Assembly: GCA_030407315.1 (NCBI GenBank)
Contig: JALQPE010002070.1
Coordinates: 186,001-250,000 of the forward strand
Direction: 5' to 3'
DNA from: Asparagopsis taxiformis
Lineage: Eukaryota > Rhodophyta > Florideophyceae > Bonnemaisoniales > Bonnemaisoniaceae
Length of the DNA: 64,000 nucleotides
Part shown: positions 1 through 10,536 of the stretch, one piece after another
Layout: the number at the start of each line of letters is the position of its first letter
How positions within the stretch are numbered: the first letter of the stretch is position 1
Made by a program: the position numbers and the translations under genes
Notes under the pieces: model-generated
Told to the model about the DNA's origin: nothing
What the model saw: only the letters and a program-made list of their open reading frames with translations
Database searches by the model: none

Positions 1-29
1 GGATGCAGCGCGGGCTGCAAGCAATATTC

Positions 30-308
30 TCAACTTTGCAGGTTCATATAGTTTACAAGGGTAGTTGAATAGTGGCTCGTTGTTATGTCCTCCACTTCCA
101 GACACGTTCTAATATCGCTGATAACATGTTTATATTGATCGTTTGAATTGCAACGAACGAATGTACCTTCAGCAGGATCAAAGAGGTACGGCCTGGGCTG
201 TCGCTGTGTGAACAAGTGCGTCGCAAGCGGTCGAAGCGCGGTGATGTCGTGCATGATATAGTGAGGATTACTCAGCGACATGCCAAGAGCCTGATGAATG
301 AAAGTCAT
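30..308 (-). CDS. Hypothetical small ORF at window edge (possibly first exon)
   Basis: A 92-codon frame opens with ATG at 308 and closes at 30 on the minus strand. I do not recognise the protein. It has no signal peptide, membrane segment or obvious domain, and ends in a Ser/Thr/Tyr-rich stretch. A GT at 56 and a pyrimidine-containing CAG at 15-17 could form a 42-nt intron that removes the stop and carries the frame off the window, but that is much shorter than the other introns here (73-111 nt), so I do not rely on it. It lies 222 bases downstream of the farnesyl-diphosphate synthase gene in the same orientation. It may be a small orphan gene, the 5' exon of a gene beyond the window, or a chance frame. 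Confidence 0.25.
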   Translation of the reverse strand: MTFIHQALGMSLSNPHYIMHDITALRPLATHLFTQRQPRPYLFDPAEGTFVRCNSNDQYKHVISDIRTCLEVEDITTSHYSTTLVNYMNLQS

Positions 309-530
309 ACAATGATTGTACAGTAATTGTGAGCGTTTCGTGTTTGACTGTGAATATGATATTATCTACTGTGCTCTATGTCGGCAGTTGCGACTTTACA
401 AAGGTTTATTGTAAATGGAAAAGCCGTACTATGAACTTCTAGATTGCATAGCGCGTTTTTCAAAGGTTGCGGAACAGGAATGGAGTACGTCCATGATGGG
501 TGTACACGGGAAGCCGAAACAATGTACCAA

Positions 531-1616
531 TTAACTGGTGCGCTTGAAGATCTTGGTAAGTAGAAATTCAAAAGCACCAGTTGGCATGTTGTCCACATCG
601 TGAATCATCTTTCTCAACTTTGTATAACTCTCTTCCTCAAATTGCTTGAACTTTTCTGGAATGCCCAATTTTCGGTAGAGATCCTTCACCTTGTCTGAAT
701 TCTCTGTGCTCTTCTTGCCGTAGTTTTGCTCCAAAATGTTTCGCCCTTCCTCATCGATAACCTTGAGTGCCTCGACGACTAGCCAGGTACATGTATTTTC
801 CTCGATATCGGTACCGATTTTTCCAGTTACTTGTGGATCTCCAAACGCGTCCAAGTAGTCATCCTGCGCTTGAAAATAATGACCCATTTCTAGCAGAATT
901 GTACGTGCTGTCTCATACAAAGCCGGGTCATCTACACCTGCTAGTCTCATACCCAATGCAACGGGTAAGTAGAAAGAATAATGACTTGTCTTGTAGCGAT
1001 ATATTCTAGCCAACGCCTCGTCCGTAAAACGGTCGAGCTGTACGGGGCCGTCATCCTGCGACGTCAGATCGAGCATTTGGCCAATCTCCGTGGTATAGGT
1101 AATATCCTGAAAGAGCTCCATGATGTGCAAATAGGCGGGATGATCTCTGAAATGGACACGTAACAAGCGATAGATCATTGCTTCCAGAATCAAGGCGTCA
1201 TTGATGGCCTTGAGACCGATCTCCGGAATGCGATAGAAACAAGGCTGTCCACGACGCGTCACGCTATCATCCATAATGTCGTCGGACACAAGGAAGAACG
1301 CCTGGAGCAACTCTATGCACCAGCCGAGAATGTTGGCGTTTTTCTGCTCTTGTTCGGTGAGAGGCGGACGGTCGAGCCCTTTGTTGAAGGCTGCGTAGCA
1401 TTGGTAGACGGCCAGGCCGCGGTTGAGCTTTCCGTGCGGCACATTGTAGGTGACATTGCGTTGAATATAGGCGGAGGCGGTTGCGGGGAGCGAGAAGGAT
1501 GAATTAGCGTCTTGCATGAGCGTTTTGGTGATCTCCGGGAAGAGCGCCCGGAAGGCAATCTCCGATTCGGAGGGTTGCTTCTTGGGGAGAGGCATGCTTT
1601 GATCCGTTGCACCCAT
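531..1616 (-). CDS. FPS: Farnesyl diphosphate synthase
   Basis: Cytosolic-type prenyltransferase that condenses isopentenyl diphosphate with dimethylallyl and geranyl diphosphate to give farnesyl diphosphate, the precursor of sterols, ubiquinone side chains and prenyl groups. The 361-residue protein carries both Asp-rich motifs: DDIMD in the first, preceded by FFLVS as in animal and fungal enzymes, and DDYLDAFGD in the second, followed by GKIGTDI. A basic C-terminus (FKRTS) closes it, as in the family. Length matches the usual ~350 residues. The upstream in-frame codon at 1664 is GTG, so the ATG at 1616 is taken as start; no targeting leader is evident. The gene is divergent to the desaturase at 2047. 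With the IPP isomerase at 15.4 kb it represents two consecutive isoprenoid steps in this window. Family assignment is secure; exact chain length is inferred from the residues before the first DDxxD. Confidence 0.93.
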   Translation of the reverse strand: MGATDQSMPLPKKQPSESEIAFRALFPEITKTLMQDANSSFSLPATASAYIQRNVTYNVPHGKLNRGLAVYQCYAAFNKGLDRPPLTEQEQKNANILGWCIELLQAFFLVSDDIMDDSVTRRGQPCFYRIPEIGLKAINDALILEAMIYRLLRVHFRDHPAYLHIMELFQDITYTTEIGQMLDLTSQDDGPVQLDRFTDEALARIYRYKTSHYSFYLPVALGMRLAGVDDPALYETARTILLEMGHYFQAQDDYLDAFGDPQVTGKIGTDIEENTCTWLVVEALKVIDEEGRNILEQNYGKKSTENSDKVKDLYRKLGIPEKFKQFEEESYTKLRKMIHDVDNMPTGAFEFLLTKIFKRTS

Positions 1617-2046
1617 TTCAGGAGAATGTAGGGAGGGATGTTTCGATACCCTCGAATGCTGCACAACAAAAAAAAGTATACAATGAGGTCATGGTGCATG
1701 TATTACAGCACGAACACGTGTATAAACGTGCACCAAAAAATGTGGGAATCAGAAGAGTGCCACGTGGACAAATGGAGAGAAATGAACGGTGGTGGTTTGA
1801 ATGATGACTGTAGTGATTGGACGATCCTGAGTAGTTGACGAGAACTAAGTGCCGGCGCGGAGGTATCGACCGCTCATATTGAAGAATGAAGGTAATCTGA
1901 TACATCGCGTTGGGGTTTTCATCACCGTTCCTGAATCGCGATACTGTACCATCCTCCGCATTGGTCGATGTACCGCGACCGCCTGACGCTCGCCCACTCA
2001 ACAACTATCCACGACTCTCCCGCTTTGCGAGCTTGGTTTCTCCATC
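1617..2046. other. Intergenic, divergent 5' regions of FPS and desaturase
   Basis: The 430 bases hold the 5' flanks of two divergent genes. No RNA gene, repeat or convincing small ORF is visible; reading frames here are short and start at non-ATG codons or overlap the FPS leader. Promoter elements cannot be assigned by eye. Confidence 0.5.
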
Positions 2047-3426
2047 ATGTGCCAACAAGAGCTCCCGAACGGTCCCGTAACCGGCGATGCCTTCTCGTCT
2101 CGTAGCGCCGAAAAGCAGGCAGATACTGTCATTACATGGGATGAACTCGCCAAGCACAACACAATTGACGATGCTTGGATCGCCATTAAAGGTCGTGTAT
2201 ACGACGTGACCAAATTTGCCGCATCGCACCCCGGCGGACCCATCATTTTCACCGCAGCCGGTCTCGATGCCACCGATGTCTTCTCCGGTTTCCACGCCTC
2301 CACATCGTCCTGGCGCTATCTCCCGCCTCTCTGTGTCGGCGTACTCGCAGACCCGCAGTCTCCGCCCTTCCCCAACGTCGACGCCGAATACATAAGGGAC
2401 GTGGTCGAGATGCGCAAACAGGTGCAATCGCTCCGTCTCTTCGACTCGTCCAAGCTCTACTACCTCTACAAAGTTCTCTCAAACGTCTCCATTGCTGCTA
2501 TCTCCATTCTTCTCGCCCTCTACCAACAGTCTTACGTTGGCATTTTCGTCTCCGCCGTCATTATGGCCCTCTTCTGGCAGCAATGCGGCTGGCTTGCGCA
2601 CGATTTCCTCCACCACCAGGTCTTCCTTCACAGAGGGCTTAACAATATTGCTGGTGTCCTAATTGGAAACGTTTTCCAGGGCTTCTCCGTCGCTTGGTGG
2701 AAGGCAAAGCATAATCACCATCACGCAGTCCCCAATGTCACCGATGCCCCCGCCGGAGGCGATCCCGATATTGCGACGACACCCATTCTATTCTGGTCTG
2801 AGAAACTCGTTGAAGGCGATGATCTCGCATCCCTTCCGCGTTGGATGTTGCGTAATCAATCAATTCTCTATTGGCCAGTCCTTTGCATGGCTCGCATCTC
2901 GTGGGTTTTGCAATCTCTTCAGCATCAATTCCTTCCGCGCAACCCCAAGGTCACTAGCGATACAATGTATGCCGCCGAATTGGCTGGGCTCGCCCTCCAT
3001 TATGTTTGGTACATGGTGCTCGTCGCTGCTATCGCCATGTCCGCGTCTTTCCTCAAGGCTGCATTTTTCGTTGCCGTTAGTCAGGCTGCTGGCGGGGTGC
3101 TACTCGGTGTCGTGTTCGCCGTTGGTCATAATGCAATGGACGTACTCACCCTTGACGAACTCCGTGCCGTGGATTTCGTCCGTCTCCAGGTCAGAACGAC
3201 ACGCAACGTAGACCCCTTTTGGTTTACAGATTGGTTTACGGGTGGTCTCAACTATCAGGTCGAACATCACATCTTCCCAACTGTGCCGCGCCATAACTTG
3301 CCCAAGCTTGCTAAAATTTTGAGAGCATTCTGCCACAAGCACTCCATCCCATACACTTCTCAGACTCTCATGGAGGGCAACAAAGCTGTGACTGGAATTC
3401 TGAGGCAGGTCAGCAAACTTGCATAG
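2047..3426 (+). CDS. Cytochrome b5-fused front-end fatty acid desaturase
   Basis: ER-membrane acyl desaturase that would insert a double bond between the carboxyl end and an existing bond (delta-6, delta-5 or delta-8 type), with electrons from its own heme domain. Residues ~25-105 form a cytochrome b5 domain with HPGG at 61-64. The three histidine boxes are HDFLHH (185-190), HNHHH (222-226) and QVEHH (404-408); the Gln in the last box is the hallmark of front-end desaturases. Hydrophobic blocks at ~148-178 and ~310-360 fit the usual paired membrane spans. Length 459 fits the family. Red algae accumulate arachidonic and eicosapentaenoic acids, so a delta-6 or delta-5 role is likely, but delta-8 sphingolipid desaturases share the same layout and regiospecificity cannot be read from sequence. 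Confidence 0.92.
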   Translation: MCQQELPNGPVTGDAFSSRSAEKQADTVITWDELAKHNTIDDAWIAIKGRVYDVTKFAASHPGGPIIFTAAGLDATDVFSGFHASTSSWRYLPPLCVGVLADPQSPPFPNVDAEYIRDVVEMRKQVQSLRLFDSSKLYYLYKVLSNVSIAAISILLALYQQSYVGIFVSAVIMALFWQQCGWLAHDFLHHQVFLHRGLNNIAGVLIGNVFQGFSVAWWKAKHNHHHAVPNVTDAPAGGDPDIATTPILFWSEKLVEGDDLASLPRWMLRNQSILYWPVLCMARISWVLQSLQHQFLPRNPKVTSDTMYAAELAGLALHYVWYMVLVAAIAMSASFLKAAFFVAVSQAAGGVLLGVVFAVGHNAMDVLTLDELRAVDFVRLQVRTTRNVDPFWFTDWFTGGLNYQVEHHIFPTVPRHNLPKLAKILRAFCHKHSIPYTSQTLMEGNKAVTGILRQVSKLA

Positions 3427-3617
3427 TTCTTCTGTATCTTCAGCTCTTTATAAATACATGCTCATCTATTGTAGAAGTGGGAGACAATCCCTGCCAAGTT
3501 ATTATCTGGTACTTACACTAGGATTTCTCGCTCCCAATCGACAAGCGTGCCGCACACCATGATCATCAAACTGGCCATGGCATCCAGCTTGAACAATGTC
3601 CCATAATCCATGGTGCC

Positions 3618-5645
3618 CTACAAAATGAGGTTCTCCTTGTCCGACGGTCTTCCGCCATCATCTGTTTCACCATGTTCTAACTGACCGGACCCATTTCCAA
3701 CAGTTGCTTCTGCTTCCTTTTCAACCGCTTCGTAATCACCGCCTGATGTCTTCGTATCTGCAGCTGATAGAGCACCTACCGTGAATTCCGCAGGTGCACC
3801 CTTCCCATCCATTCCAAGACTATCCCCATTAAACGCGCCATACTCACTTCCATTCAGCTTGGCAACTGTTTCAGAGCTCAACAACACTGGCATTAAGCTT
3901 TCTCCAAATTCCTCTGTCAACTTTTCGCGAACCGCCTCTACGTTGACAAGGCCATGAAGATCCATGCAATGATCCAAGCATCTTGCTGCATGTTGCACAC
4001 ATAGGTCTCGTAGAGAGGCAGCCATTGCCATAAAATGCGGTCGGTCGGACCTCTTCAAAAACGCACCGCCAGGACCTCCCATAGCACTCATGTACTCACC
4101 GGCTCGGATTAGAGTCTCTTCCAATACATTTCCGAGTTGCGAGCCGAGCGATATTGGTGCGCAAAGGCGCAATTCGTTCAACGCGGCCAAGATCCCATTC
4201 AAAAAGATTGCCAGAGGGGGGCTGTCTAGAACGCCAATCGGAGGATTGTATTGCTCGCTTGCTATCAACCCGGCATTCTCACCCTCTGATGCAGCACCTG
4301 TTGATGTACTACCGTTCTCCTGCTTGCTTGAAGTCAGGTAGGAAGATCCTCTCTCTTTCCGAAGCAATGAAGAACCTACTGGAGCCCATCTGTTATCGTC
4401 AATCATTATCTCAAATTGGCGTAGAGCAGCGTTTAAGTGTGAATTATAGATACGCATGACAGCCTCTTCAAACATGGGTGGTAAAATAGAGCGGAAATCA
4501 GCGCCAACTCTGCCCAACGATTGACCACAATACATTGCCTGTTGCATAACGGTATTCAACGCTGCACCATCTCGAATTTCTGTGATGCCAGACTCCAGTT
4601 TCTCCAAGTAGTCGGATATACAGGATGATGTCCAGTCATAAAGAATTGCAGTAGAATGATTAAACGAAGCCAGTTCTCGATCATCCAATACCTTTCCATC
4701 GACTCGCAGCTCTTCATCATCAATGTCATCAGTAAACACAGCCCTGTACTGCGTTATAATCTCAAATACCATTGCTCGAGTGCTATCGCTAAGATGAACC
4801 AAATGTGCCTGTGGAGAAGACGAAACAGTTGCTTCAATTCCATTGCGCATCCATTCCCCGCGACATTGCAAAAATAACATTCTGAGTCGAAATTCTGAAA
4901 AGACATCTAGACGACGAAGAAACCCGACTACACGCAAACACATTGGCAATTGGACTGGATTACGAAGCACGACAAGCAATTTGAGGACCATCTGCTGCGT
5001 TAAAAGATCCATTTCAGCGCAAACATCGCGAATTAGTTTCTCGTCCGGATGCATAGTGTTCAATTTGACGGCATATTCTCTGAGTTCCAGCGCTTCATCG
5101 TACAATTCGTCAGCGATTAGGGTGCGCATCAATCGTGGAATCTCCAAAATATCCGACACGGCTCGATGTTCAGTTATGGCGCGAAGCCTCCTCTCTCGCT
5201 CGCGCTGCTTTTCATTCACATTTGCTGAAAACTGGCGCGTCGCGTCGGCGAGCTTGGGTAGCGCGAGCACAAGTTCATCGAGGCGGGCACGAACATCTGC
5301 TACGCCGTCTCGAACCGCACCGGCACACTCAAAACTTTCAATTAGAGCTCGATAATTTCCGCAGGAAACTTCCTCGAGTTCATTCTTGAGCCGAAGACTG
5401 GCTGCTTGAAGCTCGTCCGGTTCTCTTGCGAGCTTGTCAACGCCGTAGCCGCATAGTTCATCGATGTAAGGCTCGAGTCCAAGCCATATGTCGAGCTGTT
5501 TGGATTGCGCCCCGACGTCGTCGAGCACAAACTGACGAATCAGCTTTAGGGCTTCCTCGGCATCTGCCTCTGGATCGATCAGTGCTGTGTTTGTTTCTCG
5601 ATTGGCATCGCTTTGTTCTGGTGCAGTTGATACGGCTGCCGCCAT
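3618..5645 (-). CDS. COG8: Conserved oligomeric Golgi complex subunit 8
   Basis: Subunit of the eight-part COG tethering complex that retrieves vesicles within the Golgi and so keeps glycosyltransferases in place. The 675-residue protein has the Dor1/COG8 core: the LEIPRLMRTLIADELYDEAL segment (~167-186), then LPMCLRVVGFLRRLDVF (~230-247) followed by RLRMLFLQCRGEWM, both strongly typical of COG8. The N-terminal ~160 residues are helical with probable coiled coil (RQFSANVNEKQRERERR). The C-terminal ~80 residues are acidic and low in complexity. It is a single exon starting at an ATG with no nearby alternative. It is relevant here because three Golgi-type glycosyltransferases lie in the same window, although there is no operon-like link. 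Family assignment rests on recognised motifs. Confidence 0.85.
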   Translation of the reverse strand: MAAAVSTAPEQSDANRETNTALIDPEADAEEALKLIRQFVLDDVGAQSKQLDIWLGLEPYIDELCGYGVDKLAREPDELQAASLRLKNELEEVSCGNYRALIESFECAGAVRDGVADVRARLDELVLALPKLADATRQFSANVNEKQRERERRLRAITEHRAVSDILEIPRLMRTLIADELYDEALELREYAVKLNTMHPDEKLIRDVCAEMDLLTQQMVLKLLVVLRNPVQLPMCLRVVGFLRRLDVFSEFRLRMLFLQCRGEWMRNGIEATVSSSPQAHLVHLSDSTRAMVFEIITQYRAVFTDDIDDEELRVDGKVLDDRELASFNHSTAILYDWTSSCISDYLEKLESGITEIRDGAALNTVMQQAMYCGQSLGRVGADFRSILPPMFEEAVMRIYNSHLNAALRQFEIMIDDNRWAPVGSSLLRKERGSSYLTSSKQENGSTSTGAASEGENAGLIASEQYNPPIGVLDSPPLAIFLNGILAALNELRLCAPISLGSQLGNVLEETLIRAGEYMSAMGGPGGAFLKRSDRPHFMAMAASLRDLCVQHAARCLDHCMDLHGLVNVEAVREKLTEEFGESLMPVLLSSETVAKLNGSEYGAFNGDSLGMDGKGAPAEFTVGALSAADTKTSGGDYEAVEKEAEATVGNGSGQLEHGETDDGGRPSDKENLIL

Positions 5646-6089
5646 TGAATCGGGCTGTTGTTGTCCGCGCGGCTAGTGAATAGTTTAAGGAAGCAAGCTC
5701 GGTAGGAGAGGTGGCTGTTTGTTTGAGCAATCAAAGTACAAGTGTAAGTGCGGGGTAGATGAAGATGCTTTTCCAACCGTCATAGGAAGTGATGAGTAAA
5801 ATGTATTGCGGCCATTTTTCCATTTTCAGAAATATGATATCGGACTTGCTCTGAGGCAGAATCCTCAGAGCGCCGTACAGCAGTGCACGTGCTCGAATGA
5901 TCCAATCCGCGACTGACGATTTTGTCAAGAACATGACGTAACATGGCAAGACTGGTTCCTTTTGATTCCATGCTCTGCCCCAGGCGGGCAGTCCATCTTC
6001 AAAACACATCGGGTTACGTTCACCCTTCTAGCTCTGAAATTAGCTTACATTGTCCCCTTTATTCACTGGATACAACCATGATGACTTCG
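5646..6089. other. Intergenic between COG8 and CRY-DASH
   Basis: The 444 bases lie upstream of COG8 and downstream of the cryptochrome gene, both on the minus strand. Short frames on both strands have no recognisable content. I see no RNA gene or repeat. Confidence 0.5.
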
Positions 6090-7859
6090 TCAATCAACTA
6101 TGTCCTCAATACTAGTGCCACTCCCGGACGCAAAAATGTCCGAATCCAGGAGTCCAGTGCCAACTGGAATGCTTTCATTGCGTTCCTTTTTTGACGAACT
6201 GGGCAATGGAACAATCGGCTCTGGATACGTCTCCCCCAGAACAACGTCCATGTCGGCCAATTCAAACTCTGACAATAAGTGTGGTTCGTGAATCATCGGG
6301 GGTGGAATGCTTATCAATTCAGGGAGCCATCTCGTCAAAAACCATCCATCAGGGTCATGCAGCAAGCTTTCCTCTACTACGTTGAGTTGTTTCCCACCCT
6401 CCGCATCGGGGGTCACACCAGCTATTCGAGCCCAATTACCCCAATTGGAGGTGGGGTCATGATCGATGAGCAGGCTTTCAAAGTACTCTGCACCGGCTCG
6501 CCAATCCGGATATTGCAAGTCGTGAATCAAAAAGGACGCGGTGATTTGGCGCCCATGAATGCTCATGAAGCCAGTTTGCGCCAACTCGCGCATATTAGCA
6601 TCAACAATTGGGGAACCTGTTTCGCCGGCTATCCATCTATCAAAGCGCTCGATATGCAGTTCGTCTTCAACTTGATCAGGCTGTGTCCAGATGGGCTCTT
6701 GGATAGCAGTGTAGTTGTCGTAGCCATTCAATGCGAACAATTTGGAACCTACAGACGCTGCTACCCAGCGGAAATAGTCGCGCGCCACAAGTTGAGATAT
6801 GAATGCTTCAGATGATCCATCTTGTTTGAACTGTTGCTCAAATTTTTTACAGTTCCAATATATTGTTCGCGGCGAAATACATCCGACGGAGAGCCATGGC
6901 GATAGCTTTGAAGAAGAATTGCGTTTGCCGGATTGAAATCTAGTATCTTTGTAATCTTCGAGAGCCCTGAGGTGAAATATATACTCACGCAGACGTCCCT
7001 CGGCAGTCTTCTGACCGCCCACAAAATGCATCGACGCCAAATGGCATGGAAACGCGTAATCATGTGGGTCACACAAGCCTTCCACTTCGAGGTCGAATTG
7101 CAGGGATGGATATCCCATCGACTGAAACTTTTCCAATGGAAAGATTGGAAATTGATGTGGCATATCAATCTCTGCACGTACTTTCAAGCCCTCGCTATCA
7201 ACCAATCTGCGATACTCATCAAGCGTATCCGGTACCTCTGCATTAAGCGGATCGAATGGCAGATCATCTACATGATGCAACGTCGACCCCCATACCCAAT
7301 GCACATCAATATGCTGGCCGGTTTGTTCTGCAAGCGACGCAAGGGCACGTTGAAGCACCCTCTCCTCCTGAGTCTCCTCCCATGTAATTTCCTTATGAGC
7401 CACAACAGAAATCGGGCGCATATCTGTTTCGAGCATGCCCTCGACGATTTCCAACAAAGACTCGAACGGGTCACCGACGCGAATGATGAGATCGGAGCCC
7501 TTTCTACGCAAAGCGGAGCGCAGATCTTTAATGGCTTCCACCATGAACAAGGCGCGAAAGGGGCCGTTTCGTTGGAAGCCGTGGAGGGACGGGTGGGCCA
7601 TGCCAAATTTGGAGGTGTCGAAGATGTAGATGGGAACCATCTGGGCAGCTGTGGCTGCAAGGGCTATCGCGGCATGGTCGCATACGCGCAGATCGTTTCG
7701 TAGCCAGAGAATGGAGGCGCTTTTGGGGTGTAGGGAGCTTGGTGTTTGCGAGATGCAGAGCGGTGGACGAGGTGTGCATGCCCGACGAGGCCGTGCGGTG
7801 ATTGCATGACGAGATGGGAAGCGAGGGAGGGATGAGGTAAAGGCGAGAGCGGACGGCAT
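6090..7859 (-). CDS. CRY-DASH: DASH-type cryptochrome (organelle-targeted)
   Basis: Blue-light flavoprotein of the photolyase/cryptochrome superfamily; DASH members repair cyclobutane dimers in single-stranded DNA and are often imported into plastids or mitochondria. The photolyase N-terminal domain begins with ILWLRNDLRVCDHAA and includes NGPFRALFMVEAIKDLR; the FAD-binding domain includes LSVGCISPRTIYW and the late GNWARIAGVTPDAEGGKQLN stretch, a DASH-specific version of the flavin-binding region. The longest frame starts at 8066, but the ATG at 7859 opens a Ser/Arg/Pro-rich leader (MPSALAFTSSLPRFPSR) that fits a transit peptide, so that start is used (589 residues). A short C-terminal extension follows the photolyase core. 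It is divergent to phosphoglucomutase at 8244. Confidence 0.88.
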   Translation of the reverse strand: MPSALAFTSSLPRFPSRHAITARPRRACTPRPPLCISQTPSSLHPKSASILWLRNDLRVCDHAAIALAATAAQMVPIYIFDTSKFGMAHPSLHGFQRNGPFRALFMVEAIKDLRSALRRKGSDLIIRVGDPFESLLEIVEGMLETDMRPISVVAHKEITWEETQEERVLQRALASLAEQTGQHIDVHWVWGSTLHHVDDLPFDPLNAEVPDTLDEYRRLVDSEGLKVRAEIDMPHQFPIFPLEKFQSMGYPSLQFDLEVEGLCDPHDYAFPCHLASMHFVGGQKTAEGRLREYIFHLRALEDYKDTRFQSGKRNSSSKLSPWLSVGCISPRTIYWNCKKFEQQFKQDGSSEAFISQLVARDYFRWVAASVGSKLFALNGYDNYTAIQEPIWTQPDQVEDELHIERFDRWIAGETGSPIVDANMRELAQTGFMSIHGRQITASFLIHDLQYPDWRAGAEYFESLLIDHDPTSNWGNWARIAGVTPDAEGGKQLNVVEESLLHDPDGWFLTRWLPELISIPPPMIHEPHLLSEFELADMDVVLGETYPEPIVPLPSSSKKERNESIPVGTGLLDSDIFASGSGTSIEDIVD

Positions 7860-8243
7860 TGTGGCGACAGATTGGCGAGCGCATTGAGCTGGACGAGTAT
7901 TGAGAGATATAATATGCGTTTGATCCGCCTCTGTACGAATCAGCTGCTGATGCAAACGTATGACAAGGCAAAGTATGAGTGTTTCATATCGGATTGGATA
8001 TGTGGACACAATGCGTAGCCGCTGCAAGCTTATGTTGTCCAATGGGAAACGACCAAGTGGACGCATGTCGTTATCACTGTTGATTTACTCCTCCAATTCA
8101 GGTCTGCCACAATGTGCTGACGCTTCGTTAGATATTGATCAATTCTACGTCGAATCACAGCAAAGCGCTCGATCCAAATACTACCATCTTGACTGCCACA
8201 CATTGCCATCCTCCGACCTTAGCCTTCTCCCTCATCCCTCACA
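7860..8243. other. Intergenic, divergent 5' regions of CRY-DASH and PGM
   Basis: The 384 bases separate divergent genes. The upstream extension of the cryptochrome frame reaches 8066 but has no transit-like or domain content, so it is treated as 5' leader. Nothing else is recognised. Confidence 0.5.
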
Positions 8244-9992
8244 ATGGCTAGCAATTTCTCTGTCACTTCAGTGCCAACAGCCCCCATAGACGGCCAGAAG
8301 ACTGGAACTTCAGGCCTTCGAAAGAAAGTGTCAGTCTTCCAACAGCCCAACTACCTGCAGAACTGGGTCCAGTCGCTCTTCTCCTCTCTCGATGGACTCC
8401 AAGGATCCACCATCGCCCTCGGTGGTGACGGTCGTTATTGGAACAAAGATGCCATTCGCATCATCTGTCGACTCGCCGCTGCCAACGGTGTATCAACCAT
8501 TAAAATTGGTCATAATGGAATCCTCTGCACACCCGCTATGAGTGCCGTTATTCGCGCACAGAAACTCTATGGTGGCATCATCCTCACCGCTAGTCACAAT
8601 CCAGGTGGTCCCACAAATGACTTTGGAATCAAATACAATGTCGCCAATGGTGGCCCCGCCCCGGAAACTGTCACTGCAGGCATCTTCAAGAACACCAAGA
8701 CTATTTCCGAATATCAATACGCCGTCAGCACCGATGGCTCCATTGAAACAGACCCCTTCGCATCTGTGGACCTTTCCGTTATAGGCACCACAACCTTCAC
8801 CAATGGTGATTCCACCTTTACCATTGAAATCATTGACTCTGCCGATGATTACATCGCCCTCTTACAATCCATGTTCGACTTTCCGAAACTTCAACAGCTT
8901 TTCTCGCGCCCGGACTTCACCTTCCTCTTCGACGCCATGAGCGGTGTAACCGGCCCGTACGGTAAGCGTATTTTCGTGGATATCCTCGGCGGCAGTCCAG
9001 ATTGTGTCATGCGCGGTGAGCCTCTTGAAGATTTTGGCGGAGGTCATCCTGACCCCAATCTTACATATGCTGCTGAGCTGGTAGCCAAATGTGATTCTGT
9101 ACAAAACCCCTCAGCTCCCGATATGGGCGCAGCCTCAGATGGCGACGGTGATCGTAACATGATTCTTGGAAAAGGTTTCTTCGTCACCCCATCAGATTCC
9201 GTGGCTGTTATTGCCGCCAAGGCGGTGGTCGCCATTCCATACTTTGCAGGCGGGCTCAAAGGTGTTGCACGCAGTATGCCGACAGCTGGTGCGCTCGATC
9301 GCGTTGCGTCTGCTCTCGCAATTGAGATGCATGAAGTGCCGACCGGATGGAAGTACTTTGGAAACCTCATGGATGCTGGTCGTGCGCAGATTTGTGGAGA
9401 AGAATCCTTTGGAACTGGCTCGGATCACGTTCGCGAGAAGGATGGCATTTTCGCTGTTCTTTGCTGGTTGGCAATTATCGCTTATGAAAGTGAGGGTAAG
9501 GACAAAGTTGTCAGCATTGAAGAAATTGTTACTTCACATTGGAAGACGTTTGGCCGTAACTACTTCTCTCGTTATGATTACGAGGAAGTTGACTCAGATG
9601 CTGCCAACGAAATGATGGCCCATATCGATACCCTTCAAGCAGACATGAACGCTGATAGGAGCGGCGATGAACCGATGGTTCTGGATGCTGACTTCAATAC
9701 TAAAGTTGTTCTCGCAGACAACTTTGCATACACAGATCCCGTTGATGGATCGGCTGCTACAGGTCAGGGCCGACGCTTCGTTTTTGAAGATGGAAGCCGT
9801 GTCATCTTCCGTCTTTCAGGGACTGGTTCATCTGGTGCCACCATTCGTTTGTATGTTGAGAGGTACGAACCAGATGAGGCTGGACAACTCCTTGATGCAC
9901 AGGTTGCGCTCAAGCCGTTTATTGATGTCGCACTTCTCATTTCCAAGCTGAAGGAATTCACTGGAAGGTCCAAGCCTACTGTCATTACTTAA
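8244..9992 (+). CDS. PGM: Phosphoglucomutase (alpha-D-glucose 1,6-phosphomutase)
   Basis: Interconverts glucose 6-phosphate and glucose 1-phosphate, feeding UDP-sugar, floridean starch and wall polysaccharide synthesis. The phosphoserine loop TASHNPGG places the catalytic Ser at 117; the metal loop SDGDGDRNM lies near 295-305; the sugar-binding [17 protein letters not shown] loop is near 385-400; the C-terminal phosphate-binding loop is [16 protein letters not shown] near 525-540. Length (582) is that of eukaryotic PGM1 enzymes, and the N-terminus lacks a transit peptide, so it is probably cytosolic. Single exon, start ATG preceded by ACA. All catalytic loops look intact. Confidence 0.96.
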   Translation: MASNFSVTSVPTAPIDGQKTGTSGLRKKVSVFQQPNYLQNWVQSLFSSLDGLQGSTIALGGDGRYWNKDAIRIICRLAAANGVSTIKIGHNGILCTPAMSAVIRAQKLYGGIILTASHNPGGPTNDFGIKYNVANGGPAPETVTAGIFKNTKTISEYQYAVSTDGSIETDPFASVDLSVIGTTTFTNGDSTFTIEIIDSADDYIALLQSMFDFPKLQQLFSRPDFTFLFDAMSGVTGPYGKRIFVDILGGSPDCVMRGEPLEDFGGGHPDPNLTYAAELVAKCDSVQNPSAPDMGAASDGDGDRNMILGKGFFVTPSDSVAVIAAKAVVAIPYFAGGLKGVARSMPTAGALDRVASALAIEMHEVPTGWKYFGNLMDAGRAQICGEESFGTGSDHVREKDGIFAVLCWLAIIAYESEGKDKVVSIEEIVTSHWKTFGRNYFSRYDYEEVDSDAANEMMAHIDTLQADMNADRSGDEPMVLDADFNTKVVLADNFAYTDPVDGSAATGQGRRFVFEDGSRVIFRLSGTGSSGATIRLYVERYEPDEAGQLLDAQVALKPFIDVALLISKLKEFTGRSKPTVIT

Positions 9993-10536
9993 TTTCTCAG
10001 CTGGTGAAATTTCAATGGGAAGCATAGACGCTTCGATGCTCAACGGAATATGTGGAGTGACAAATAAATATAGGCCCTTCCCGCGGCAATAATAGGTTTC
10101 GGTCGCTGATGTATGTGTGAAAATAGCTGCAACACTTGTTTCATGTTCTCAGGTGCACGATCCTCGTGACAGGTAGTACACTCTTTTAATAAACTGCTGA
10201 TTTTCTTGATGATTACACTCGATGTAGATTTTTGCAAGTGTACCCGATCTGCTCCAATATTCTGTCATTTCTTCCAAGGCACTGTGTAGATCCGATCCCA
10301 TGCGGCTAATTTGGAATACTTAGTTGACTTGGTGAGTTGCAATATCGCAGTGCCAATTTCGTCAAACGGTGTCTGCAAATCGGATCAAAAGTTGAGGTGT
10401 TGGGATATCAGCAACTCTATCGGCAAAACAGCTCCCGGGAACAGAATTCACTTCAACATTGCATTCCTGAAAGCAGCGAAAAACTTCACGGCGGCACGCG
10501 AGCTTGTTGTGAACCCGCCAGATCGCCAGCAAAATA
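9993..10536. other. Intergenic between PGM and uS2m
   Basis: The 544 bases are the 3' flank of PGM and the 5' flank of the ribosomal protein gene. Small overlapping frames run into the uS2m gene in another frame and are not coding. No RNA gene or repeat is seen. Confidence 0.5.

Noticed and set aside
15..56. 42-nt intron that would extend the edge ORF
   Set aside because: Much shorter than all other introns inferred here; downstream exon too short (14 bases) to judge.
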